Counted from the first letter of the stretch, positions 1 through 9,341 are shown. The stretch: 64,000 bases of DNA from Bacteroidia bacterium (GCA_020635905.1 JACJYV010000006.1:372001-436000), one strand, 5' to 3'. Notes: generated by a model from the sequence alone, not told the origin. Numbers and translations: made by a program.

Positions 1-706
1 TGACCAGATCGGGCTGGATGCGGGGCAGATATTTTTGCATAATGGCCAGATACTGAGCAGGATCTGCCCCAACTATACCTGTATTGTAGATCATATAACC
101 GCGGGCGGAAAGTCGGTCGGCAAAGGAATTGGTGATGGGATCGCCGGCTATGCCCCAGGTGAACGAATCGCCCAGGAGGAGAATGCGCTTTTTGGAGGTC
201 TGGTGGCGGGCAAAGGGTATGCTACGGAAGCCATCTGCGTTGATGGGACAGGCAAAATATTGCAGATAGGCGGAGTCGGTCTGGGTGAGGGAATCAGGAG
301 ATTTGGACAGAAAGGATTGGTAAAAAGCCACAAATTCCTCGTCTTCGAGTTCGTTGGTGCCCAGGCGGTCAAACTCTGCCGCGGCCTTGTCGAGGGAATA
401 ATCGAGCTGCAGATCCTCGAGGCGCATGGGTTCCAGGGAATCGTTGTGGAGAAAATAGCAGATTTTGTCGCGGGCTTCAGGGGAAATGTGAAATATGCCC
501 AAAGAGTCGTTTTGGTAGTCGAATTTGAATTCAAGCTCCTCCACCAGTTGCATATTGGTGGGAATGCTCCTGAATCCGGGTTTATTTCCAGCCAGTCTGA
601 GGGCGATCTCGATGAGACTAAGGCCAATGATGAGGAGAAAAATGAAAAAAATGGCACCTGCAAGGCGGGGATGACGACGGTACCAGTACTTTTTTTTCTC
701 CTTCAT
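1..706 (-). CDS. SGNH/GDSL-hydrolase-like membrane protein (3' end outside window)
   Basis: The frame is open from an ATG at 706 to the left edge, so 235 residues are visible and the C-terminus is missing. After a short basic start there is one membrane segment at about residues 16-38, then a predicted extracytoplasmic part. Residues 176-185 read LLLGDSFTWG, the block I serine motif of SGNH/GDSL hydrolases and of the related AlgX/AlgJ acetyltransferase-like proteins. Blocks III and V lie beyond the edge, so activity cannot be judged. It is divergent from the GT2 gene that begins 96 bp away. Beside polysaccharide genes, an O-acetylation or deacetylation role is a reasonable inference only. Two longer-looking frames over the same bases (plus strand 35-760, minus strand 148-663) are shadows. 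Confidence 0.8.
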   Translation of the reverse strand, partial: MKEKKKYWYRRHPRLAGAIFFIFLLIIGLSLIEIALRLAGNKPGFRSIPTNMQLVEELEFKFDYQNDSLGIFHISPEARDKICYFLHNDSLEPMRLEDLQLDYSLDKAAAEFDRLGTNELEDEEFVAFYQSFLSKSPDSLTQTDSAYLQYFACPINADGFRSIPFARHQTSKKRILLLGDSFTWGIAGDPITNSFADRLSARGYMIYNTGIVGADPAQYLAIMQKYLPRIQPDLV

Positions 707-802
707 GGGATTTCTGCGCAGGTTTTGCAGGTGGAATTGCGCCTCAAAATAAACACATAGCTCTAATTTTACTAAATTGAGCCGCGCGAATGCAGGATTA
801 TT

Positions 803-1588
803 GTGAAAGCCCCAGGGAATTTGAATCAGAAGGAAAGTATTGCAGTCATTTTGCCCATTTTGAATGAGCAGGAGCATATTTTGCCTTTGCTGGAAGGCAT
901 TGAATCTGCCCTGGCGGGCCGGGATTTTACGATTTTTATCATTGACGACGGCAGCCGCGACGGGACCCTGGAAAAGATTGAATTTGCGCAAAAAACCCTG
1001 GGCAACCGCCTGCAACTGATGCAAAGGGTGAAAACCCTCCCGGGTTGTCAGCGGGGCAGCGCCCTTTTTGACGGGATGAAAGAAGCCCTGAAACGAACTG
1101 CTCACAGGATTTTTGTGGAGCTGGACGGCGACTTGTCGCATCGCACGGAGGAACTGACGGTGGGCATTGGTCTGATTGAGTCGGGCAAAGGGGAAGTGGT
1201 GATTGCCTCCAAATATCTGCCCGGGAGTCAGGTGGTGAACCGTTCCCAGGGCCGGACCCTGGTGAGTTCGATCAATACAGGCCTGATGCGACTGGTGATG
1301 AACCCCAAAATCACGGATTACAGCAATGGTTACCGCTTTTATACCCGTAAGGCGGCCTCTATCCTGGCGGGCTACCAGATCCGCTACGGGAGTCCCATTT
1401 ACCTGAGCGAAGCGCTGGGGATCTGGATGAATAATCAGCTGAAAGTGGTGGAATTTCCGAGTACCTATATTGGGCGGCAGGAAGGTTTTTCCAAGGTAAA
1501 ACCCATTGACCTGATCAAAGGCATGCTGGCCGTGTTTGAGATCGGGTTTCGTTACCGTTTTCGCAGGTTTAACCGCAATTCCAATTGA
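803..1588 (+). CDS. Family 2 glycosyltransferase (dolichol-phosphate-mannose-synthase-like)
   Basis: A 261-residue soluble GT-A protein. It opens with the nucleotide-sugar binding strand and the IIDDGSRDGT motif at about residues 46-55, followed by LDGDLSHR near residue 110, where the DxD/DGD metal site of GT2 enzymes lies. There is no C-terminal membrane segment, so it resembles DPM1-type synthases that charge a polyprenyl phosphate with a sugar. The start is a GTG; no ATG lies near. Its stop overlaps the TTG start of the next gene, which encodes an ArnT-like membrane transferase. That fits a pair in which this enzyme makes the lipid-linked sugar and the next one uses it. The partnership is inferred from context and family knowledge. 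Confidence 0.85.
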   Translation: MKAPGNLNQKESIAVILPILNEQEHILPLLEGIESALAGRDFTIFIIDDGSRDGTLEKIEFAQKTLGNRLQLMQRVKTLPGCQRGSALFDGMKEALKRTAHRIFVELDGDLSHRTEELTVGIGLIESGKGEVVIASKYLPGSQVVNRSQGRTLVSSINTGLMRLVMNPKITDYSNGYRFYTRKAASILAGYQIRYGSPIYLSEALGIWMNNQLKVVEFPSTYIGRQEGFSKVKPIDLIKGMLAVFEIGFRYRFRRFNRNSN

Positions 1589-3483
1589 AAACAGGGCGCC
1601 TGGTTCCTGATCCTGAAAAAGCAGCCTTCTGGCTGCTGGCCGGCTTTTTGGTTTTCATGTCAGCGGTGCTGGCTTTTTTTACCCCGCGTACGGAAATGCT
1701 GGATGAAATCAGCCTTTTCAATCCCGTTTACACCTTTGTGCAAACGGGTAAAATGACCTACCCGGCCCATGGTTTTTTCAATTCCATGGTTCCCCATCCG
1801 CCCACCCATTACCTGATCATCGGGCTTTTGATCCGGCTGGGGATTCCCTATTTCTATGCCCTGACTTTGCCTTCATTTTTGTTGGTTTTGGGCATAATAG
1901 CCATGCTTCGCAGGGGACCTTTCAGCTTTCCCACCCGTCTGGGCCTGCTGGCTGGGCTGGCAGCTCCTTTTTTTGTGGGGGTTTTTGTGATCAATGTACA
2001 ATCGTTGCGCCCGGATTATACCCTGGCTCTGGCCTGGTATGCGGGTTTGATCGCCCTGGAAAGGGGACGGTTGCAGGGCTGGCACAAGGGCTGGTTGCTG
2101 GGCGGCAGCATGCTGATGACTTTGGCAGCTTCGCTCCATTATTTTGCTTTTCCCGCCCTGGCAGGAGCGGGTATTTACCTGCTTTGGGCCTGGAAGGAAC
2201 TGGGCTGGAGGGAGACTTTGCGCAGGGGAAAATTTGTGGTGGCAGGTGGTTTGCTGGTTGGATTGCCCTTTTTGCTGGGATTTGTACTGCCCAATTTCAG
2301 GGAAATTTTGGGCCAGGTGCTGAGCAAGGGAGCCGCCGAAGGCGGCGGGCGGAGTGTGGCCGCCCATTGGAACATGTACGAAATGTTTCACATTACTTTT
2401 CCCGCCATTGACGAGTTGCTGCTCCCGGGAATTCCCCTTTTTCTGATAGGCATGGGGCTTTTGGCCCTTTCTGCTCAAACCAGGGCCCTGGCCCTGGGTG
2501 GGACTCCCCTGCTGCTTTTCATATTCTTTTTTGCGCCCCTCAAATCTGCCGGGTATTTTTTGCCCGAAATGTTTGTGCTGTTTGCAGGCATCTGGTTGAT
2601 GGTTTTCAGCATAATTGATGGGCTTGCCAGGAAAAGAGGATGGGTGAAAACAGCTGGCTGGATGAGCTTTTTTGTGGTTTTTGTGCTGGTCACGAATGGA
2701 ATTTCGGATAATGCCACCGCCCTGAAAAGAGAATTCAGCTGGAAAGCGCGAACGTCAGAAATGGACCTGGCAAGGGCCTGCACCAGGCAAATTTTGGGAA
2801 ATGAGGCCAAAGTGGCCGGGAAACTGGGTCTTTGGTACATTGGCGGGGGAGCTGTCTGGCACGACCTGACAGCCGAATTCCTGGTCCGTGAGGACCTGGC
2901 AGGCTGGGAAGAAAAGGAATATTTTGCCCGTTTTGATGCCATTGCCGAGCATAATGCCCGCTCGAATTACAGCCTTTCCCGCCAGCAAAAAACCATTTCT
3001 TCCTGCTACGCCGACGGAACTTTGCACCTGCGGGGCTTTTATGCCACCCACAACGGATTTACGGATTCTGACCTTTCCGCTTTACTTTTTTCGGCAAACT
3101 CAGATTCCCTGGTGGAAGGATTTGCATTTCCCGGGCAGGACGAAGTCCTGCATTTAGCCCCTGACCCGCAGGGAAGCATGGTTTTTTATTCTTTTGTGGC
3201 TGATTTGGATCAGGATTGGCAGGAATGGCGGCGGGAAGCCGCCTTTTATAATGTCCTTTTTCTCCCCGACCCTGCTCAGGAGCCCGGGCAGGAAGATTTT
3301 CAGGCCCGCGAAGCGGTGGTTTGGGTGATAATGGACAAAGAAAAATTCAATGCCCTGGTGCAAAAATCTCCCCCAATCAATTCAACTTTGGATCTGATTT
3401 TCCTGAAATCTGAAAAAATTTTCCAAAATGACCTCCTTCAGGAGCTAAAAGTCAGTGATCGCACCATTATTTTTGAAAGATAA
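1585..3483 (+). CDS. ArnT/PMT-like integral membrane glycosyltransferase
   Basis: A 632-residue protein with roughly ten hydrophobic segments in the first 370 residues and a soluble C-terminal domain of about 250 residues. The first periplasmic loop contains MLDEIS and then HPPTHY, matching the acidic catalytic loop and the following His/Pro motif of GT39/GT83 enzymes, which transfer sugars from polyprenyl phosphate to lipids or proteins outside the membrane. The start given is a TTG overlapping the previous stop by 4 bases; an ATG about 24 codons in is possible but would remove part of the first helix. Acceptor and donor are unknown. It probably works with the DPM1-like enzyme encoded just upstream. 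Confidence 0.75.
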   Translation: MKTGRLVPDPEKAAFWLLAGFLVFMSAVLAFFTPRTEMLDEISLFNPVYTFVQTGKMTYPAHGFFNSMVPHPPTHYLIIGLLIRLGIPYFYALTLPSFLLVLGIIAMLRRGPFSFPTRLGLLAGLAAPFFVGVFVINVQSLRPDYTLALAWYAGLIALERGRLQGWHKGWLLGGSMLMTLAASLHYFAFPALAGAGIYLLWAWKELGWRETLRRGKFVVAGGLLVGLPFLLGFVLPNFREILGQVLSKGAAEGGGRSVAAHWNMYEMFHITFPAIDELLLPGIPLFLIGMGLLALSAQTRALALGGTPLLLFIFFFAPLKSAGYFLPEMFVLFAGIWLMVFSIIDGLARKRGWVKTAGWMSFFVVFVLVTNGISDNATALKREFSWKARTSEMDLARACTRQILGNEAKVAGKLGLWYIGGGAVWHDLTAEFLVREDLAGWEEKEYFARFDAIAEHNARSNYSLSRQQKTISSCYADGTLHLRGFYATHNGFTDSDLSALLFSANSDSLVEGFAFPGQDEVLHLAPDPQGSMVFYSFVADLDQDWQEWRREAAFYNVLFLPDPAQEPGQEDFQAREAVVWVIMDKEKFNALVQKSPPINSTLDLIFLKSEKIFQNDLLQELKVSDRTIIFER

Positions 3484-3518
3484 AATTGCCCCAAATTCAA
3501 TTTTTTTTTGAATTTTTG

Positions 3519-3534
3519 GTGACAAATATGTCAC
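3519..3534. promoter_or_regulatory. Candidate operator palindrome GTGACA-N4-TGTCAC
   Basis: Two perfect 6-bp inverted arms, GTGACA and TGTCAC, are separated by AATA in the gap before the LamG gene. Two further GTGACCG words follow at about 3548 and 3570. The geometry resembles sites of dimeric CRP/FNR-family regulators. No regulator is identified and the assignment is tentative. Confidence 0.3.
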
Positions 3535-3666
3535 TTGAGACCAAAAAGTGACCGAAAACCGCCCAAAAGTGACCGCTTATAAAACGGTGCCAACTCTTGA
3601 GTTGTGGTCATTATACATTTGAAGCGACAACAATATCATTTTTTACACCTATTAATCTTAAATGAA

Positions 3667-4680
3667 ATGAAAAAATTAACCTTTACCTTAATTTTGCTTT
3701 TGACTACCTGCTTTTTTCACCAAAATATGCAGGCTCAGACCAATTATGTCCTCCTTTTTGATGGAGTTGATGATTATGTGGACCTTGGAGACTCGGTTGG
3801 CGACTCAGTTCGTACAGTGGAAATGTGGTTCAAACCCTTGTCCAGTATCACTCCCAGCCTGGCTACCACTCAAAGCCTGATCATGCGCAGTAACCTCGGC
3901 AATAACATTGACGAATTTGGTCTCTGTTTTCCCCAGTCAACCTGGGCTGGAGCTGGCAGGCTTCGTTTTCACTACACAGATTTCACCCAGAATTTTCATG
4001 CTGCCTATTCTGATCAGGATACCTGGATTGAAGGCCGCTGGTACCATGTGGCTGGCGTGATCGACCCCGTGAACGGAATGAGGCTTTATATCAATGGAAT
4101 TTTGCAAAATGTGGCTGATCCAACCTTTACCAAGGCGACTGATCCCTCCAGCGATTTTCTGGGGCTGGGTGTTTGGGGAAATAAATACGATCGTTATTTC
4201 AACGGGGAAATCGAAGACGTACGGCTGAGCGGTATTGCAGAATACAACGCCAATTTCACCCCACCTTGTCAGCACCTGGCTTTGGGAACGGGAAAGGCTG
4301 TGTACAATTTCAACGAAGGATCTGGTTCAGTCGCCTATGACGCAGGTCCGGGCAGCTTTGATGGAATAATCGTAGGCCCCGTTTATTACAAGGATTCCTC
4401 CTGTGTCAATCCACCTTTGGCCAATGATCCCTTGATCAATAATGAAGGCGTAAAAGCCTACCCGAATCCGTTTACAGGCGAAGCGACCATTTCCGTGGCT
4501 GAGGACGGAACTTCCTACAATTTTGATTTGTATAATGTTTTGGGAGAATCTGTACGGAGAATTACAGGAGTCAGAAAATCCACCCGTCTGAATGCGGCTG
4601 GCCTGGATCCGGGCATTTATTTCCTGCGTTACTCCAGCGACACGGGTCGTGTGGGATCGCAAAGGCTGGTGATTCAATAG
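3667..4680 (+). CDS. Secreted LamG-domain protein with T9SS sorting domain
   Basis: A 337-residue precursor. The ATG at 3667 is chosen because a classic signal peptide follows directly (MKKLTFTLILLLTTCFF ... AQ); the reading frame extends upstream to a GTG without adding sense. Residues ~25-215 form a LamG/concanavalin-like jelly roll (VDLGDS, VEMWFKP, WYHVAGVID, LYINGILQ, GEIEDVRLSG), a fold that commonly binds glycans. The last ~80 residues are a type A T9SS sorting domain (VKAYPNPF, LYNVLGESV, GIYFLR). The protein is therefore predicted to be exported through the T9SS and anchored at or released from the cell surface. It sits among polysaccharide genes, so glycan binding is a plausible role, but no catalytic motif is visible. 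Confidence 0.9.
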   Translation: MKKLTFTLILLLTTCFFHQNMQAQTNYVLLFDGVDDYVDLGDSVGDSVRTVEMWFKPLSSITPSLATTQSLIMRSNLGNNIDEFGLCFPQSTWAGAGRLRFHYTDFTQNFHAAYSDQDTWIEGRWYHVAGVIDPVNGMRLYINGILQNVADPTFTKATDPSSDFLGLGVWGNKYDRYFNGEIEDVRLSGIAEYNANFTPPCQHLALGTGKAVYNFNEGSGSVAYDAGPGSFDGIIVGPVYYKDSSCVNPPLANDPLINNEGVKAYPNPFTGEATISVAEDGTSYNFDLYNVLGESVRRITGVRKSTRLNAAGLDPGIYFLRYSSDTGRVGSQRLVIQ

Positions 4681-4700
4681 ATTTTCAGGTCTGAAAATCT
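4679..4700. terminator. 10-bp perfect inverted repeat after LamG gene
   Basis: AGATTTTCAG and CTGAAAATCT flank a 2-base centre immediately after the LamG stop. It can fold in the transcript of either strand, but there is no convincing T-run, so it is a weak terminator or mRNA-end stabiliser candidate. Confidence 0.35.
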
Positions 4701-4732
4701 TCGGGGGCCCAAAAAATCTTTATCTTTCCCCT

Positions 4733-5740
4733 ATGATCAATGTGGGAATAATCGGATACGGATACTGGGGTCCCAACATTACCCGGAATTTTGTCAGCCA
4801 TCCCGGCTTTCAGGTACTGAAAGTTGCGGATAACCGGCCAGAACGACGGGAGAAATTAAAATCTCTTTACCCTCATATTGAAGCTGTGGCCACCGCCGAA
4901 GAAATCCTGCATGACCCGGGAATTCAGGCGGTGGCCATTGTTTCTCCCGTTTTTACCCATTATCAATTTGCCAGGGAAGCCCTGAAAGCCGGCAAGCACG
5001 TTATGGTGGAAAAGCCCATGTCCAGATCCAGCATGGAGGCCCTCGACCTGATCAATCTGGCTCAAAGCCTGGGCAAAGTGCTCATGGTGGACCACACCTT
5101 TTTATACACAGGGTCGGTTGAAAAGATCAAGGAGTTGGTGGATGCGGGGGAGATTGGGAAAATCGACTATTTTGACGCCACCCGTATCAATCTGGGCCTT
5201 TTTCAACCAGATGTGAATGTAATCTGGGACCTGGCTGCGCACGACCTTTCAGTCATCAATTATCTGACTCAGGAACGCCCCCGCAGTGTACAGGCCATTG
5301 GCAAAGCCCATACCTCCTCGGGCCAGGAAAATATTGCCTACCTGATCCTGCACTATGAATCAGGCATGATTGCCCATATCAATGTAAGCTGGGTTTCGCC
5401 GGTCAAGGTGAGGCAAATGCTGATCGGGGGCACCCGGAAAATGATTGTGTTCAATGACATTGAACCCACAGAAAAAGTAAAGATTTACGACAAAGGCTTT
5501 TCAGTCAAGTCTGACGAGGACAAGGACAAACTCCTGATCGATTACCGTCACGGGGATGTTTACATTCCCAAAGTTCACATGCGCGAAGCGCTGGCGGGCA
5601 TGGTGGATGATTTTTATCAATCCATCAAAAGCGATAAAGAGCCCCGTTCAGATTACCATTCCGGGCTGGAAGTGGTACGCATTCTGGAAGCGGCAGAATT
5701 GTCGATCAAGGAAAATGGCAGGGAAGTAAAATTAAATTGA
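4733..5740 (+). CDS. Gfo/Idh/MocA-family NAD(P)-dependent sugar oxidoreductase
   Basis: A 335-residue cytosolic enzyme of usual family length. The N-terminal Rossmann fold shows GYGYWGPN at residues 8-15 and the EKP signature (VEKPMS) at residues 94-96, whose Lys belongs to the catalytic set of the family. The C-terminal half has the beta-sheet domain with WDLAAHDLS, where His and Asp commonly serve in catalysis. WlbA-type UDP-GlcNAcA 3-dehydrogenases have this organisation and act before a DegT-type aminotransferase. Here the next gene is such an aminotransferase, convergent and only 2 bp away, followed by a UDP-sugar dehydrogenase. A route to an amino or diamino uronic acid is therefore a good inference, but the substrate is not proven. 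Confidence 0.9.
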   Translation: MINVGIIGYGYWGPNITRNFVSHPGFQVLKVADNRPERREKLKSLYPHIEAVATAEEILHDPGIQAVAIVSPVFTHYQFAREALKAGKHVMVEKPMSRSSMEALDLINLAQSLGKVLMVDHTFLYTGSVEKIKELVDAGEIGKIDYFDATRINLGLFQPDVNVIWDLAAHDLSVINYLTQERPRSVQAIGKAHTSSGQENIAYLILHYESGMIAHINVSWVSPVKVRQMLIGGTRKMIVFNDIEPTEKVKIYDKGFSVKSDEDKDKLLIDYRHGDVYIPKVHMREALAGMVDDFYQSIKSDKEPRSDYHSGLEVVRILEAAELSIKENGREVKLN

Positions 5741-5742
5741 AT

Positions 5743-6861
5743 TCAACCCTCAAACCCATTCACCGCCTCAATCACCCTTTCCACCTGAGCATCCGTCAGT
5801 TCGGGGTACATGGGCAGGGAAAGGCACTGACTGGAAAGCAATTCAGCATTTGGGCAATCACCTGCTTTGTATCCAAGGTGCTCATAAGCTTTCTGCAGAT
5901 GGCAGGGTACAGGATAATGAATCCCTGGAAAAATGCCCTGATCGTTCAGGTGGGTCATCAGGCCGTCGCGGTTGGGGTGCATGATCACAAACAGGTGATA
6001 GACAGAATGCGAAAACCCGGGATGGCACTGCCATTTGCCCTTGCCTTTGGTGATTGCGGCGCGGTAACGGTTCGCAATTTCGATTTTTCGCTCGTTCCAG
6101 GCATCCAGGTGGCGCAATTTCACACTCAGGATGGCTGCCTGCAGGCCATCCATGCGCAGGTTATGGCCCACTTCGTCAAAGTAATACCTTTGGGGACTGC
6201 CATAATTGCGCAGCCTTTTCATGCGCTCCGCCAGACCGACATTATCGGTCAAAACAGCCCCGCCCTGGCCGTAGGCGCCCAGATTTTTGCCTGGATAAAA
6301 GCTGAAACAGCTCAGTACCCCAAACCGGCCCACTTTTTCTTCCTTATACTCAGCCCCATGAGACTGGGCGCAATCCTCCACCAGCCACAGATTATGCGCT
6401 TCACAAATCTGCTGCACCGCTGCCACATCAAAGGGCGCACCATATAAATGTACCCCAATCACACCCACAGTCTTATCTGTAATCCTGGCCGCAATGGCCT
6501 GAGCATCAATATTCCAGGTATCGCGACGACAGTCCACAAATACAGGTTTGCCCCCCACCAGACTCACCGCAAAGGCAGTAGCAATAAAAGTATTGGCGGG
6601 CACAATCACCTCGTCGCCGGGTCCCACCCCAAGTGCATGCATGGCCAGAATCAGGGCTGATGTGCCGCTGTTGACTGCCACCGCCTGACTGGTCCCAATG
6701 TATTCTGCAAATTCTTCTTCAAAACGGGCCACAAAAGGACCATCCACAAAGGCAGTTTGCTGAAAAACCTCATCCATGGCGGCCCTGATTTCTCCTTCAA
6801 TTTGCCTGTACTGCAATTTGAGATCAAAAAAGGGAATCATTTCCTTCACTTCTGCGCTCAT
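5743..6861 (-). CDS. DegT/DnrJ/EryC1/StrS-family PLP sugar aminotransferase
   Basis: A 372-residue enzyme that transfers an amino group to a keto-sugar nucleotide using PLP. Visible signatures are NSGTSALILAMHALGVGPG (PLP phosphate binding, ~64-82), VEDCAQSHGA (~161-170) with the ring-stacking aspartate, and SFYPGKNLGAYGQGG with the Schiff-base Lys192. The C-terminal HYPVPCHLQKAY is also typical. The start ATG overlaps the end of the UDP-sugar dehydrogenase gene by 4 bases, so the two are translationally coupled; an internal ATG seven codons in (MIPFFDL) is an equally good start by homology. It probably acts on a UDP-keto-sugar made by the dehydrogenase and the Gfo/Idh neighbour. Confidence 0.92.
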   Translation of the reverse strand: MSAEVKEMIPFFDLKLQYRQIEGEIRAAMDEVFQQTAFVDGPFVARFEEEFAEYIGTSQAVAVNSGTSALILAMHALGVGPGDEVIVPANTFIATAFAVSLVGGKPVFVDCRRDTWNIDAQAIAARITDKTVGVIGVHLYGAPFDVAAVQQICEAHNLWLVEDCAQSHGAEYKEEKVGRFGVLSCFSFYPGKNLGAYGQGGAVLTDNVGLAERMKRLRNYGSPQRYYFDEVGHNLRMDGLQAAILSVKLRHLDAWNERKIEIANRYRAAITKGKGKWQCHPGFSHSVYHLFVIMHPNRDGLMTHLNDQGIFPGIHYPVPCHLQKAYEHLGYKAGDCPNAELLSSQCLSLPMYPELTDAQVERVIEAVNGFEG

Positions 6862-7973
6862 ACTTTTTCCTCCAGAATCAGATATTGAAATAACTCCCCG
6901 TAACGGGCCCGCAATTCCTCCACCACCACCTCGCGCTCACGGATCATGACCTGGCGACCCGCCCGGGCCAACTTTTCGGCCAGGGCCAGTTGTTGGGATT
7001 CGATCAGGAGAATGGAGTCCTTTTTATAGGTGACATAGTCAAACAGGATGGGTTGATCCTCCTTGAAATTGTCCATCCAAAGTTGGAACTGAAAATCCAG
7101 GTGGCGGCGATTGACCTCGTCTGTCGCTTCGCTGATCAGCAGGTCGTAACCCGCGTCGCGGGCAAATTTGCCCAGTGCGCGGTTGTCGCGGGGAAAACAG
7201 GGCCCCCCAAATCCGTAGCCATAGCCCAAATACTTGCCGCCAATGCGGCTGTCAGAGCCAATGGCCTGCAGAATTTTGTCGGGCTCGGCCCCGACCAGGG
7301 TGGCCAGATCGCCAATGGAATTGGCGAAGGAGATCTTGGTGGTGAGGAAACAATTGGTGGCAATCTTGCAAATTTCGGCGCTCAGGCGCCGCATGCGGCA
7401 AAAAACGGGCTCGTTTTTGCACATCTGACGGTAAACGGCCTCAATTTTTTGTCCGGCGATTTCGTCGGCCTCCCCGATCAGGACCTGATCAGGATATTGC
7501 TGGTCGTGGATGATATTGCCCTGGGCAATAAATTCGGGATTATAGCTCACCCGCCAGTTGAGGGGAGACAGACGGGCGGATAGCTCGTCGCAATAGCCGG
7601 GCATGGTGGTGGCCACAATGACCAGGTGCCTGGGATTGGGATTGGGGCCAAATTTTTCGAGTTGATCTGCGATGCCGTCGATCTGGTAGTGATCGTAGCC
7701 GCCACCCGGGGTGGAAGGCGTGGCCACACAGACAAAAAACATCTCAGCCTCGCTCTCCAGGGCTTCATGGAGTGAGGTCGTGGCTTCAAAATTGCGGGAT
7801 TCCAGCAGGTATTCTTCCACCCGCGGTTCGAAGGAACGCAGGGTTTTGCGGTTGACCGTTTCAATGTATGCGGGCGAAATATCGACCCCCAGGACGGCGT
7901 AGCCTGATCTTTCCAGGTTGAGAGCGAAGCATATCCCCAGCTTTCCGATCCCTAAAATTGCTATTGTTTCCAA
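6858..7973 (-). CDS. UDP-glucose/GDP-mannose dehydrogenase-family enzyme
   Basis: A 371-residue NAD-dependent enzyme predicted to oxidise the C6 of a nucleotide sugar to a uronic acid. The N-terminal Rossmann motif is GIGKLGICFA (residues 8-17), followed by GVDIS, the VATPS strand, and the central helix region IATNCFLTTKISFAN. The thiohemiacetal cysteine is in GFGGPCFPRDN at Cys259. It is shorter than the usual ~430 residues because the C-terminal UDP-binding domain is reduced (ends LILEEKV). Active-site Cys, Lys and Asp are present, so it is probably functional. It is the first gene of a two-gene minus-strand unit with the DegT aminotransferase. Confidence 0.8.
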   Translation of the reverse strand: METIAILGIGKLGICFALNLERSGYAVLGVDISPAYIETVNRKTLRSFEPRVEEYLLESRNFEATTSLHEALESEAEMFFVCVATPSTPGGGYDHYQIDGIADQLEKFGPNPNPRHLVIVATTMPGYCDELSARLSPLNWRVSYNPEFIAQGNIIHDQQYPDQVLIGEADEIAGQKIEAVYRQMCKNEPVFCRMRRLSAEICKIATNCFLTTKISFANSIGDLATLVGAEPDKILQAIGSDSRIGGKYLGYGYGFGGPCFPRDNRALGKFARDAGYDLLISEATDEVNRRHLDFQFQLWMDNFKEDQPILFDYVTYKKDSILLIESQQLALAEKLARAGRQVMIREREVVVEELRARYGELFQYLILEEKV

Positions 7974-8117
7974 AAAATCCGTTGCTAAAATGAGTCAATT
8001 GATAGGCGAAGGTTCAGGTGAATGAAGATAATTCCTTTCTCCTGATTCTCCCAAAATTCGGGAGAATTTAGCGAAATCAACATAAAAATAAGGGCAAAAA
8101 TGGCTATTTTTATTCCC

Positions 8118-9341
8118 ATGAGGCACTTTCTCTTTTGCATGCTCATTTTGACCGGGCCGCTTTTGCAAGCCCAGGTGACGGTGGATAGCTGGGAGCTTCA
8201 GGAGGAAAAAGGAACTTTCAGGTACCAGGGTCAACCTTTTACAGGAACTGCGCAAAAATGGGAAATTCAAGGTGCAACAGAGGAAAAAAGGGGGCATTTG
8301 GTTGGAATACTGACTTTTGAGAAAGGTCATGCGCAGCGTGAGACCTCGCTTTTGTATCATCACAGTTCGGGTGTCAAAACGGGGGAAGAGAACCACCTTT
8401 TTACTGAAACAGGTAAGGTCGCCGATGGTATCTGGCGGCAATGGTATGCGAATGGCAGGTTGCGCAGTCAATCTGTTTATGAAAATGGCAGGCTGGAAGG
8501 CCTGCAGGAACTTTGGTACCCTGAAGGCAATAAACAGGGCGAAATCCATTACAAAAACGGCGTAAAGGATGGGATTTCGACCTTTTGGAACGAATACGGG
8601 CGAAAAAGCGGGGAAATTCCCTATCAAAACGGACAGATTCATGGAACGAAACGGTCCTGGAACAAAGAGGGGATTCTGACCATGGAAGTGGATTATGGTG
8701 AGGATAAATTGAACGGACGGCGGAGGATCTGGTATGAAACAGGAGAACTGCGTTCAGAAGAAAATTTTCAGGAAGGGATTCTGGAAGGGCAGGCGAAATA
8801 TTATTTTTTGAATGGGAATCTGGAAATGGCTGGAAATTATCATCTGGGGGAAAAGGATGGCTATTGGGAACATTTTTACGAAAACGGACTGAAAGATGCT
8901 GCAGGAAATTACCGCGCCAACGATCGTTGGGGGGAATGGTCGCTGTGGACCTGCAGCGGCCAATTGGTGAAGGTGAAATATGAGGCGGGATTGGCGAAAA
9001 CTCCTCTTCCCCATGGAGTGGAGGAATTGGAGATTGAACAGATTTCAGGGCTCAAAAAGGGGCAGATCAAGGTGGAAGGAAGGGTTTTCAAGAAAAAAAC
9101 CTGTGATGTACTGGAGGGAATTTCGCTCTTTTTGCAGGATGTAGAGGATAATCTGCTGGATAAAACCCTATCAGATGCAGAAGGCAGGTATGCTTTTGAT
9201 TTTGATCCCAAAAAGGGATACAGGATCAGTACGGCTGGCCAGCCGTACGAGGCGGTGATGGTTTTTGATTTCAGGGCCGAGCCGGGCCATAAAATGGGCC
9301 TGAATTTTTTTCTGAAAGAGCCAGGATGCGGGAAGGAATAG
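8118..9341 (+). CDS. Secreted YwqK/MORN-variant repeat protein
   Basis: The ATG at 8118 gives a signal peptide (MRHFLFCMLILTGPLLQAQ); an ATG six codons upstream is possible. Residues ~60-300 consist of about ten repeats of the YENGxLEGxxxxWY type (for example YENGRLEGLQELWYPEGN, YKNGVKDGISTFWNEYG), which form a beta-meander and are annotated as YwqK-family 'antitoxin' repeats or MORN variants. The last ~100 residues look like a carboxypeptidase-regulatory-like beta-sandwich (GISLFLQD ... LSDAEGRYAFDFDP). No enzymatic motif is present and no toxin lies beside it, so the antitoxin label should not be taken literally. It stands alone between the dehydrogenase and the glycosyltransferase pair. 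Confidence 0.75.
   Translation: MRHFLFCMLILTGPLLQAQVTVDSWELQEEKGTFRYQGQPFTGTAQKWEIQGATEEKRGHLVGILTFEKGHAQRETSLLYHHSSGVKTGEENHLFTETGKVADGIWRQWYANGRLRSQSVYENGRLEGLQELWYPEGNKQGEIHYKNGVKDGISTFWNEYGRKSGEIPYQNGQIHGTKRSWNKEGILTMEVDYGEDKLNGRRRIWYETGELRSEENFQEGILEGQAKYYFLNGNLEMAGNYHLGEKDGYWEHFYENGLKDAAGNYRANDRWGEWSLWTCSGQLVKVKYEAGLAKTPLPHGVEELEIEQISGLKKGQIKVEGRVFKKKTCDVLEGISLFLQDVEDNLLDKTLSDAEGRYAFDFDPKKGYRISTAGQPYEAVMVFDFRAEPGHKMGLNFFLKEPGCGKE

Noticed and set aside
35..760. Plus-strand 241-codon open frame
   Set aside because: It is the antisense of the SGNH-like gene, whose minus-strand frame has a membrane helix, GDSF motif and good codon use.
8118..9341. Antitoxin partner gene for the YwqK protein
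   Set aside because: No toxin-like gene is adjacent and the product has a signal peptide, so the family label 'antitoxin' is not supported.
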